DNA of 64,000 bases from Schistocephalus solidus. Lineage: Eukaryota; Platyhelminthes; Cestoda; Diphyllobothriidea; Diphyllobothriidae. The DNA is taken from positions 1 to 64,000 of the forward strand of contig WEDG01003482.1 in NCBI GenBank assembly GCA_017591395.1, read 5' to 3'. The notes under the pieces are model-generated. The model made no database searches, was not told the origin of the DNA, and saw only the letters and a list, made by a program, of their open reading frames with translations. Positions within the stretch are counted from its first letter, which is position 1, and the number at the start of each line of letters is the position of its first letter. The translations under genes were made by a program, and so were the position numbers. Below, piece by piece: positions 45,301 to 55,323 of the stretch.

Positions 45301-46054
45301 CGATTAGCTATGGAACGACCTACAGTAAAACTATTTAAGTAATCAGTCTCGGACCATGCACTAACTCGGTGCTGAATATTATAATCCTACTTAAGCACTC
45401 TTTTCTAATCGAAAACCCATTTTAGAGTTTCGGGTAACCTTTCTTGAGTAGCACATCTACTGTACTTCAATGTAGTGGTGATCTTTCTTGCTGGTTACCA
45501 ACTGAATGTGTCTCTGCCATGCTTTGACGATGATAACAAAAAGTGCGCGCTGGCATAATTCAGCCCTCTTCAACTTAGCCTTTCTAATGCCTGGGAGTAT
45601 ATTTTCGAAAGCACACTTACAGTTTTCTGAGTCATTACATTTAACAAATTCTAACCACTGTAAGGCCTGCGTTTCGCGCACGAAAATCCTATTTATTGTT
45701 TTGCAAAGCTCAGAGCCATGGGTTGATGTGCAAATATATCGAGCTGCTGCGAGTCACGTAATGGGTTTCCGTTATCATGAAGCTCTTTTAGAGCAGCCGG
45801 AAACCGCTAGTGTTCTACCGGCAGCAGTAACCGTATGAAAAAACGTTTCTGTCAAGATCACTGCCCGCTTTCAGAGTTGATCGGTGGGTGCCGCTGCCAC
45901 GGAACTCGGTCCGGATCCGACCGCCGCTGACTTGACGCGCTGGTCCACGGCACCATAATAGTACTACTGGTTAATCGGGCCTTCCTGGACGGTGGCTAAT
46001 CTGCGGCTGGTTGACGAGGGTCAATGTGCCAGATATGGACATTTATGCTAGTTC

Positions 46055-46210
46055 TGTTTTTCTGCGCTAAAACCACACGTTTTGTTCTCCAACAAAATTT
46101 TGTCGGATGGCACAGTGTTATCCAATATCTGAGCACTCGAGGCTTATCACAGTGGGCTGAACAGTAAAACTATTTGAGTTTATTGGATTCAAACTCGATC
46201 ATCTTTCTGT
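46055..46210 (+). repeat. dispersed repeat family F, copy 1
   Basis: Shares an ordered series with 53150-53325: AAACC.CACGT.TTGTYCTC, 'TTGTCGG.TGG..CAGTG', 'CCAAT.TCTGAGCA.TCGAGGCT', 'CTGAACAG' and 'TTTATTGGA'. About 75% similar, same strand. Non-coding. Confidence 0.55.
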
Positions 46211-46249
46211 CGGCAGCAATAACCTTACGTCGGGCTAAATTTGCGCCAT

Positions 46250-46623
46250 GTTTTGAGGAGATTGAAGGACCGAGATGTCACATCATAAACTTTAAAATGG
46301 ATCCGGTGAATGCCGTAGTAATTCGCTATCCCCTACAGCGAAAGTTTGTCACGGTCAGCGACACAAACATGCTGAGGCAGGCGGCGGCGGCGGAAATCTT
46401 CTGTCAGTTCAAGGCACGGACACAGGTGCTCGGCCGAAACACAGTCGACACATACGTTACTGCAACTCATAAGGTTTCGAACCGGGTGCACAGAGCCTGA
46501 GAGAATGAAGACGGCGTCATCGACATACTGCAACGCCGTATAAGGTCTCAGCCTCCAACTGAATATGCCGATTTGGGGACAGGTAGACGTACTGGTCATG
46601 GATGACGTCACTGGCAGCGTCAC
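46250..46623 (-). pseudogene. possible reverse-transcriptase remnant with YVDD
   Basis: A minus-strand open stretch includes ALQYVDDAVFILSGS near 46530 and then a Cys/Leu-rich segment ending DRDKLSL, followed by a stop and further decayed sequence. YVDDAVF resembles LINE RT motif 5 (YADDA). No other RT motif is clear, so the call rests on one short motif and the local frame. Confidence 0.4.
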
Positions 46624-47404
46624 AACTCCTGCTGGCTGCTAGGTGCCTGGTGTTTCACGAGACCTTCGCGAAGGGCTGGAATATGTGCCGTATTGCAGGA
46701 GCCAGTCGGCTGCGAGGAGTCCAGACCGGCCTCACACACCACAAGCTGTGGGGTTCTTCTCCTTAGGAGAGTCGCGAGACTGTTGTGGCTCGAAGGAAGA
46801 GCTGGCATGCATCCAGATGTTCAAGACATCAGTCATGCCCCCTCCCCCCCACATATTCATTGTGCCCATGGTAGGTTCGCCGACGGACCAAGATCGTGAG
46901 CTATATGCAACCGCACACAAAAATTTGGACGCACGAAAAAGGAGGGTAGGCGAGCCGCCAAATTGAACTGTCCGTTCCTGTGCGTTTACTTGGGTATAAG
47001 CAAATTTTACACGATGTCAGAACACCTCTGAGGATGTATTTCGGCCTGGTCATCGGCAGACGGCCATTCTTTCATATTCAGACTCTGCAATTTTTCTTCC
47101 TTTCAAGTAGTTCGCTTTGCACACAGTTTTTGTGTGCATGCACAAATCTACACCGCAGTACATCAAAACATGATCTTTGCCTGGAATTGATGGAGTGTTA
47201 CGTATTCCTGACACGTTTTCTATTGAAGGTAGTGACTAAGATTGGCGCAATAACACAAGAAGCCTATCGCCACAAGCGTCGAAACCTCGAGGGTAAACAA
47301 TTGATCAACCACATCAGATGGAAAATGTGACTGCACACCCGCGTTTACGAAGGTACGACACGTGGTGAGACTCACAAATGTGAATAAACAAAGCCGGCTA
47401 GATG

Positions 47405-47780
47405 ATGTTGGAAGCTAATTATAATTTGAACTTGATTGGAATTCATTTGACTGAAGCCGCTGGGGTTTTCATAGTTGGGTCAAATGAATTATTCAAATCT
47501 ACCAAACTCCCTTACTAATTAACTGTGTCTGCTAATCATCTGATGGAATCTAGATTGATTGTTTAAGAAACCTGCCTTGACGGTCGGCTTACTGTATTTG
47601 AATTGGTGCATTCTATACCTTATAGGAAGCTAGGCGGGTAACTTGACAGAAGTGTTAGAAAATTCACGGCTCCCACAGCTGGGATGTTTGGCTGTAATAA
47701 AGCCTTCCTCTTGCCGTCATGGGTTCGAATCTCACCGAGGCCGCCGAGCTTTTCAAAAATGGGGCAAATGACTTATACCT
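47405..47780 (+). repeat. SINE family D copy
   Basis: Body (GGGTCAAATGAATTATTCAA, TCTAGATTGATTG, GGTCGGCTTACTGTAT) followed by a degenerate tRNA-like part with GGGTTCGAATCTCACCGAGG at 47720-47742. Homologous over about 340 bp with 59035-59380. The tRNA-like acceptor stem is less complete here than at 59260. Confidence 0.65.
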
Positions 47781-48721
47781 TTTAGAATCGCGCCACCTAC
47801 TGCACCTCCAAAATAAAAGTCAACTTCGGGCGACTGACCAGAGACAGCCACGATTTTCACAATTCAATCAAATGAATTATTCAGATCTGCCAATTCCCAA
47901 CAGGTGGTGTAGAATTATTCCAGGAACCGACACAGATAATTTAACATTACGCGAAATTATGAAGAGATTACTTAGAGGATATCGTAATGTTAGTTATTAG
48001 GTAGCATAATTCCGAGATATTTAGGTTGACTGTGGAGGCCCGCTTTCGAGTGCATGGCTTTCGAATCTCCTCCGAAAATCACACTCGCCAAAAGGATTAC
48101 TTAGGTAGTGAGAATTTATCCATCGCTTTTTGATCTCCCTGAAAATATCGATGCATGTAGTATGCATAAAAATACTGTCCTACTAGTTTCGGTGGAAAAC
48201 GAAGCAAGGCTATCTTGCAGTTTTTCTTAAAATAGGTTTTTGATTCCTGAGCACGTTCGACGTCGTCCCGCTTTTACCGTCGTATCTAGGGTTTCCAAAA
48301 TACAAGCCCTTCGTTTTTCATTTCAGATAAATCACTCATTTGCGTGTGCTATGAAGAAGGTGCCATATAATGCTCAGGAAATTTCCAGTGAAAATGGAAC
48401 ACATTTTATTCTTCATACGAAGCACTAATAAACGGTCAGGTGCGATATCATTTGGTTAGATATTGCTCACACTTTATGAGATGCGCCACCTACTGTAGAT
48501 CCTGTCTGCCCTGCTGTAATTACGCCAGATATCGTAACAACACTGCATCAGGGATGTGAATATTCCAAGCGCAGGCGATCGAGCATGCGTTTGGGACCGA
48601 AAGCGTATGTCACTGAGTTAAATGGCCAGCTGCACGCTGCGGTGATTCAAACCGCGCGTGTTTCCTGCCTGTGTTAGTGCAGGCGGTCTGCCTTGGTCGA
48701 CATAATTTCTTTGTCTTTCAG

Positions 48722-49065
48722 TGTCGTGGGGCACGAGAATGTAGCTAACGACGTGCGGCAGTCTGCGTACTTTCAGCGCCTTCCAGACCTACCAGTTTCT
48801 TGCCGCGAATTGGATGGTGACCCCCAGACAATGCCCATCATCTTCGAGGATGTCTTCCTGGCCGCGCTGACTCCACAGGTGACACCGCCACCCCCACCCC
48901 CACCCGCAGGTGCCTGCGGCAAGTCCCTCTCGGTGGAAGAGTTTGTGCGTTTGGAAGAGAATTCAAAATCGACAGTGACAACCGGAACAGCAGGGCCCAG
49001 TACCTCAACAACGGTGGACTATGTCTCCGTAGAGGTGAAGCCGTCTGATCATCGGGACATGAGAG
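48722..49065 (+). CDS. FAM135: FAM135 exon with the ELDGD...PIIFED motif
   Basis: The acceptor is TTGTCTTTCAG ending at 48721 and the donor is GAG/GTTTGT at 49066. It enters in phase 2 and leaves in phase 1. It encodes LPDLPVSCRELDGDPQTMPI followed by IFEDVFL, matching the vertebrate '[28 protein letters not shown]', the end of the conserved N-terminal half. The rest (a run of seven prolines, then Ser/Thr-rich sequence and EVKPSDHRD) begins the low-complexity middle that varies between FAM135 proteins. The predicted donor is weaker than the others, so the 3' border is a little less certain. Confidence 0.92.
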
Positions 49066-49611
49066 GTTTGTTCTTTCCCGCTAAATGTTGGGCCCTCTCG
49101 CTAACGGTAGGCTACGACCTTGCTAAATAACAGATTAAGTATCGAAAGTTTGGGGCAGATTGTTATGGGGTAACGATAGGTTATGTACATCACCAAGAAA
49201 GCCAGAAACCCCAAGTTCGTGTTTTTCTTTACGCACAAAGATGGAAAAGTGTGCGATTCGCGACTGTTTCACGCCAGAACAATTATCCTTTTTACACCGA
49301 TTTTGAAGCATCAGGATTCTACCGAAGGCTGTACGGTTATAATCGGCAATGGAGTCATCCCAGGGCCTTCAAGCCGTTGTTTGCGACGACTACCAAATTA
49401 CTGAAGCCTTTATAACAGATGCGCACTATCGACTTCGTAATTTCAAAGAGCTAGGACCGTATACACCCTATATTACTCGCTGTAATACCCCCCCCCGTAA
49501 ATACCCTATAACCACCGGTCCCGTATTACACGAGCCTCGAGTTCCTGGTTTTCTTGGGGCTGTACATATTCTACGGTTACCCAATCAGTCAATAATTCAT
49601 GCGATCGAACC

Positions 49612-49790
49612 GCCTTCTTCTTCTACTTTTTCTTCTTCTTTCTTCTCTTCTTCTTCTTCTTCTTCTTCTTCTTCTTCTTCTTCTTCTTTCTTCTTTCTCC
49701 TCCTCCTTCTTCTTCTTCTTCTTCTTCTTTTCTTTCTACCTTCTTCGGTCTTCTTCTTCTTCTTTCTTCTTATTTCTTTATTCTTCGCCC
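49612..49790 (+). repeat. (TTC)n microsatellite
   Basis: About 180 bp of TTC/CTT units with short interruptions (TTTC, CTCC). Pyrimidine strand is plus. The long Ser, Phe, Leu or Glu ORFs across it are artefacts of the repeat. Confidence 0.85.
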
Positions 49791-50795
49791 CCAGTTCACT
49801 CTCTCTTTTGTCTCTTGCGCACCATTCCATTGTGCGAACCTGGCAGCTAGCCAGTGATGGAATCGGCCGATTGGCTGACACGGCGTTAGAGCCTACGTCT
49901 AAAGCATGACACCGCAGACTCTCGTATATTCTGCTCTGCCCGACAAACGTGGGCGGTCTACCCGCCCGACCCAGTTTCGGTCTAATCCATCTGAAGTGCG
50001 GCCCATTGTGAGGGGCAATGGAACCGAGATGCGGGTACCGTCTTCTTACTGGATCGAAGCCTGTTGGATAAGTAAACTATGCCAATGCAAAGTCTCCAGT
50101 CTATCCAACCCTAGATTGTGTCAAAAGTTTATCGTGCACTCCTGGTGTAAGTGTTCTTTCTTGTACTTCACACGGCTGAGATCACAACTGATGTAGCTCG
50201 CCTCGATGACGTTCAGCATAGCACTTCTCCACGAGTGCAAGTCAGCAGGGAGACCATGAGGGTCCTTATTATCTATCGTTAGAGATCGAATGCACTAGGT
50301 CTAGTACCACCTTTGTGCCACATTGGAAACTATCATCTCAGTGGTCTTCAGTTGATAGTGGATCCGCATTTAGGCCGGCAGCTTAGAGCTCACGAGTTGA
50401 CGAAGAAAAGTGTGTAGGATACACACACGGTGCTGTCTCAGTGACTGTGGATTATTTCATTTGAACTGATTATTTTCCAGGGCTTGTTCTCAGGCGCCGG
50501 CCCTCCTTCTCAGCGCCAACTTTTACTTTTCAAACTTGGTTTATGCGCCGTGAGAGCCATGACTCAACTGCCCTGGGAGGGTTGGCAGCTGAGTTTTCGG
50601 TGGACTCTAGTTGGACTCTTGTTCCCTGTGGTTCCAACCTGCCTACCATCCGGAGACGCGCTGGGTAGGCCAGGTGAGGCCTCGTCATCTCGTTGGTTCG
50701 GATAATATTTGAATTCCTGAATGAATGCGAAGGTTCCATTCCCAGAGATTGCATGAGAAAAGGCAAAGTCTGTTCAAGCCCCGAAAATTTGTTTA
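49791..50795 (+). other. FAM135 intron, no gene seen
   Basis: Short ORFs only; no motif or repeat copy recognised. Confidence 0.4.
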
Positions 50796-51235
50796 TTATT
50801 CTAAGCTTTCCAACTCCTGCAGGAATCCATCGTCATAGATAGCAACAGCAACAAAAAAGACAACACTTACAGGGGGTAAAAACCAAATGAACAGGAACAT
50901 AAATTGGTGGTGCGACGGGGCGACGAATTTTTGAAAGTTGGTGCCCCCACGTATGAAACGGACCATGAGTTCAACTTGGCAACCGTTAAGATATTCACCC
51001 ACGCCAGAAACAAGACGGTCCGAGAATTGCTTGAATTCTGGTTCACGGATAGGAACACAACCATTCGATTTGGCGCTGGCGTACGGAGCCCTGTGCAGTC
51101 ACCTCCAACTTGCGTCCATGATTATTGATTGCTTTGTACCCCATATAAGTGTTGCCTTTTTTTTTGCTGTTGCTACCTCTGACAATGGACTCCTGCAGGA
51201 GTTTGAAAGCGCAGAATAAGGAAACTAATTGTTCC
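50796..51235 (+). mobile_element. Penelope-like fragment: GIY-YIG remnant between inverted 3' tails
   Basis: The plus frame at 50904-51128 reads GDEFLKVGAPTYETDHEFNL then ATVKIFTHARNKTVRELLEF and WFTDRN, the C-terminal part of the GIY-YIG domain in Penelope-like elements. The 3' tail follows (51137-51235: AAGTGTTGCC, GCTGTTGCTACC, ACTCCTGCAGGAGT, AATTGTTCCGG). An inverted copy of the same tail lies to the left (50796-50878), about 85% complementary over 83 nt. No RT part remains. Confidence 0.65.
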
Positions 51236-51754
51236 GGTTCACGAACAGACTTCGTCTTTGATCCTATTTGACTTCAGGCAACCGTGACTGATCAGATGAC
51301 CTATTGTTCTTTCACTTAAAAAGAGCAACAATCTGATGGCACTGTCACGTAACTACTGAATGAGCTGATAGTTTATCCTAAACGAAGGATTGGCTTCTTC
51401 AAGAAACTACATTTATTGTGTCTGTCTGTAGGCACCCATTCCCCCGCAATAGGCAGCTGGCCGCTCGGACCGGCTGACTGGGGGGCCTGTAACTGGGAAT
51501 TGACTGAGTTCGACGGCTCAGCGCATTTTCCTCACTAATAGCCAGTTGAAGCTGTTGAAGTTCTCACGTTGCACAAACAGCTGTGGTTTGGAGGGTTGCC
51601 AAGTCGCGGGATAACTGGAACCGCTCAGTCTGCCAGTATGTGTTCGTTTGGAGTGGCCGACTGGTGGGCTGAGAGTCAGACTGCAATTGCTTCATCTTTA
51701 GACGGCCTTTATGGCACTCCCACCCAGCTGGGATTCGAGCCAGGTGTGACAGCC

Positions 51755-51980
51755 CACCTAGAAGAGGGGAGGGGCACCGTCTGAGCCAGCCACTTGCGCC
51801 CTCTCCCGCCTCCGGTCAAGACACTGGACTCAGGTGGGTTTTGGAGGAAAGGGTGCGGTAGCTACAGCGCAAGTCCACTCTCACTATAATCTTATTCACA
51901 TATAAGTCACTTTCCCTGCGTCGTCTTACTGCGGGGCCCACCGTGGACCTCCTCTTACTGTGGTAGGTGTCCGTGCTGAG
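51755..51980 (+). repeat. family A repeat, partial
   Basis: Shares 'CTGAGCCAGCCACTTGCGCCC', '.CCTCCGGTC', 'GCGGTAGCTACAGCGCAAGTC', '..TTATTCACATATAAGTCA' and 'CCTGCGTCGTC' with the other copies. It ends about 60 bp before the exon at 52042. Confidence 0.55.
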
Positions 51981-52041
51981 TGTGATTAAAAGGATAGCCT
52001 TAAAAGACATTTCATGTATTTTTGAAGTCCTTTTGTCCTAG

Positions 52042-52546
52042 AATTATCTTCGGGAGCACGCATACCTGCGCCAGCCACGCCGGTGGTCCCTGTTGGCAGC
52101 AGCAAAAGGCAGCGTTGTGTGCTTGAGGAAGACCGTGAGCTGGGCAGCAACGAGCCTGCATCGCCGTCGGCGGAGCCCGAGGCCACCACCCCGCTAGCGG
52201 TGGCGGCCAACGGGCCCGCAGTAGCTGCTGCTGCCGCTGTCGCGGCGCTGACAATGCCCGGAAAACCCTACCCCCTGCCATTCCTGCGTTCCATCACCCG
52301 ACCAGCCTCCCACGCCCGTCGGCGACAGCAACTGCTCTCTCGGCGTCGGGGTCGAACCTCCACGGGCAGTTCGCTGGTGGATCCTGATGTCACTCTGCTG
52401 GGCTACCGTCGGGTTATCGACGAGTTTGCCGGACTTGCAACCCCTGCCTCCACTTCGACGCCACCACCGCCATCTATGCGGTCGTCTCAAGATGCCAGTT
52501 GCTTTCCTTTGGCCAATGGCGCTGTGGATGGGGCATTGAGAAGACA
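52042..52546 (+). CDS. FAM135: FAM135 exon, low-complexity linker I
   Basis: The acceptor is CCTTTTGTCCTAG ending at 52041 and the donor is ACA/GTGAGT at 52547. Entry is phase 1 and exit phase 2, both matching their neighbours. The 505-nt exon is open, GC-rich and rich in Ala, Pro and Arg, with RRRQQLLSRRRG and a Ser/Pro tail. There is no recognisable domain. It lies where FAM135 proteins carry a long, poorly conserved, probably disordered segment. The identity rests on position, splice sites and phase rather than similarity. Confidence 0.8.
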
Positions 52547-52854
52547 GTGAGTGTCTTTACTACTTGTTTTTTAAAAAATCTAGGTGTGCTTTATACGTCA
52601 AGCCTTTCCACCCCATCATCTACATGGTTACACACCAAACGCCCAAATGCGTTTGTTTACTAACTTTCAGATAGATTCGTGCTCCCTTAGCCAACCCAGG
52701 GCATCTACCGCATTACCCGTTTTTGAGGCTTTATATGCACAACACATACTACTGTTGGGTCTGCTAGTCGTTTATGCTAGCCCACGTTCACTGGAGTGAA
52801 AAAATACCTTACCCTGGCAGTCGAAAAGTCATTCGTTGACGAACGCTCATCGAT

Positions 52855-53112
52855 CGCTAATGGAACTCACTCGTTCCGCTTAGCCTTATGGCCTACTCTC
52901 AAGCCCTGCAAGCAGCCGCACAGCGGTTAGTAGTAGAATAGGCAGATGAATATTACCGGCAAAGACAAGAGCAACTGGAATAGTTATTGCTGGCTTATTA
53001 GCCGTCCTTGGCCGGCCATACCCAACCCCAGGTGGTGCTCCACCCAAGACTGGAACTTGCGACCTCTTGATCAGAAGTCCAACTCTCTAAAAATTGAGCC
53101 ACGAGCTCGTTT
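52855..53112 (-). repeat. SINE family C, complete copy with tRNA-Arg-like head
   Basis: On the minus strand, 53112-53035 reads like a tRNA: TGGCTCAATTTTTAGAGAGT (A-box region), GGACTTCTGATCAAGAGGTC (anticodon arm, TCT as in tRNA-Arg) and GTCGCAAGTTCCAGTC (B-box region). The body then runs to 52855 and is shared with 29875-30055 and 61010-61175. This is the expected structure of a tRNA-derived SINE, so the family is read on the minus strand. The tRNA part is not a functional gene: the acceptor stem is missing. Confidence 0.65.
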
Positions 53113-53149
53113 TCTTGCCTCCTTTTGCTAAACCTAAAGGGGTCACACC

Positions 53150-53325
53150 GGCTGGCTCTGTTTTATTCCGATGAAACCGCACGTCTTGTCCTCGAAGAAA
53201 AAGCTTGTCGGGTGGAGCAGTGCCAGCCAATGTCTGAGCAATCGAGGCTAAGCACACTCTACTGAACAGGACCCTGTGGAAGCTATTTTAGTTTATTGGA
53301 CTCGACTCGATCGTATTTCTTTTGG
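53150..53325 (+). repeat. dispersed repeat family F, copy 2
   Basis: Partner of 46055-46210, same strand, similarity broken by short indels. Directly adjacent to the SINE C copy ending at 53112. Confidence 0.55.
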
Positions 53326-54810
53326 AATATCTAAGGAACACATTCAATCTATGCTTCTGACACGTTTGATGAAGCCTTTGTAATTTTGATAGCTGCATTT
53401 CAAGTGAAATATTGGAAACCAGAGAACTAGCTACCGAACACCTTAGGGCTTCTATTCCCCCTAAATGAACCTGCGCTTGTTCAAAGGCTAAAATAATGGG
53501 CCATAGTATAGTCAAACAAGAAGACCATTTACTTGTCGGTTGTTTAGTTAGGTAATCTACTCGGATCTGATAGTGAAATGTCTTTGGTAGGGATATGTCA
53601 TCCGGTTGGAGGTCCTGTTGACCAAAGGCAGCTTAACTATGGATTAATGGAATAGAGGTGACTATTTAATTGGAGGAAGGCTGCGGGTATGGGTGGAATG
53701 AGATAGTGGAAGCGTTCACTCATTGGTTGTTGCAAATTGGCACAAGCCTACGCCAGTTGCATTGGTCGTGTAATCATACCATTAGCTCACACACATCTGG
53801 GATGCCAAGGAGAATTAAGGCAATAACTACAAATTAACCCACTGGCGCGGATAAAGAAACCAATAGCTCAATGCTAGTTGTTACCGTCTAACGGTGAAAA
53901 GCAGGCCTTTCGAAGCCTGAAGTCACGCGTTGGATTCAACTTCAGGACAAAGTGCAAGAGAAGTTGCTTTTCTTCAAAGAATACCAAGACGTATCAAGCA
54001 AAAAAGACAAGACTACGACGTTGGGTGAACCCTCATACATAAGCTGTCTATTCTGATTCACGGTACATGACTCAATCGGTTTTTCGATGCCAAGTGTAAA
54101 CTGCTTAACCGCCATCACACTGACGATCGAGTATATTTCCCAGCTTAATATTTATTATTTTAAATGCCTACTTATGAAATTTTAGTAGGCTTAATGTAGC
54201 CCACTTATTTTTCACCAAGACCTCGTTAAACCTCTCTCAAATGTTACTATTAGAGCTAATGTTCGGCAATTGATTATGTTTTGGGTTAGGATTGGACTCT
54301 AGGCATAGGGCTAGAGGTCAGAACCTCAAAGTTGTAGACTGCTAGTATATTTTAGGTGGCAGCCGTCACGCAAGTCAGATTTATCGATATATTCCTCACA
54401 CCTTCCTTCAATGTTGTTTTTCATCTTTGGCCGGGATCAGTTCGCCTGGAATATCTAATGACCACCCTCGGTTTTAATTTTCCAGGCCCATTTACTGTGC
54501 CTTATTTCTCGTACTCGAGGTTTTATGCTTTATTGGTATATCTAAACACGCCAATGTAACTGTCATTTTTAATTTGTGCTTCCCGAAAACAGCCATTTGT
54601 CCACTCCGTTTCCACCACCCCATAAAACCCCTATTATCACCCCTATCTTACGGCAGGTGTCCTTGTCTCTCGTTTTCTCAGCGAGGCTACACACCCTATC
54701 GTCACCACTACCCTTTAAACCACCCGAAGCGACCACTTTGTTCATATAATTCCCTCATCGTTTAGTTTCATCTGAGCCAGACCATTTTTTGCTCTCCTCC
54801 CTTTGTGTAG
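53326..54810 (+). other. FAM135 intron, no gene seen
   Basis: Short ORFs without motifs; a pyrimidine-rich tract near 54600-54720 leads to the acceptor at 54810. Confidence 0.45.
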
Positions 54811-55323
54811 CGGAAGTACCTTATCTCTGGCTTCATTGCCAGCCATTGAGCGGGACCTGGGTATGGCACCCACGCGCTTTGCATACTTCAAGCGTCGACT
54901 GCACCACACCAAATCCCTTCCCAGTCTTACCGCCCCACCGACGTCAGCCAACGAGGCAGATGCAGGGCCTGTCACTGCTCTTGGGAGCCTACGCCATCGC
55001 CTCCGCCTGCCAGCAGACGAGACAGCCGCCTTGAGCATCCCCTGGTGTCCACGCTGCGGCCTCCCTGATTGGTCCTCCAGCAGTCAAAGGGACCGCCTCG
55101 GCGGCGGTGGACACCTCTTGAGCCGGGTTGCCTCCCTTGCCGTTTCGATGCCCAGTCTGCCCAGCGCGAACAGCCTTGACTTCGAGGATGTGGACTCAGA
55201 GCTGTCGCCACAGTCCGATCCTGGCGCCCAGAAACGGCGGCTATTCCGACCAAGTTTAAATCGTCTGAAAATGCTCAAGACGTCAGCACCTAGCTGGCTG
55301 ACGCGCCTAACGTCGCCCTCCAA
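54811..55323 (+). CDS. FAM135: FAM135 exon, low-complexity linker II
   Basis: The acceptor is CCTCCCTTTGTGTAG ending at 54810 and the donor is CAA/GTATGT at 55324. It enters in phase 2 and leaves in phase 2. The 513-nt open exon reads LPAIERDLGMAPTRFAYFKR near its start. It continues through Ser/Leu-rich sequence with an acidic patch (LDFEDVDSELSP) and a basic end (KRRLFRPSLNRLKMLK). No domain is recognised. GC content and freedom from stops contrast with the flanking introns. Assignment is by position and phase. Confidence 0.8.

Noticed and set aside
49597..49881. ORFs rich in Ser, Leu, Phe (plus) or Arg/Glu (minus)
   Set aside because: They are translations of the TTC microsatellite and have no real coding content.
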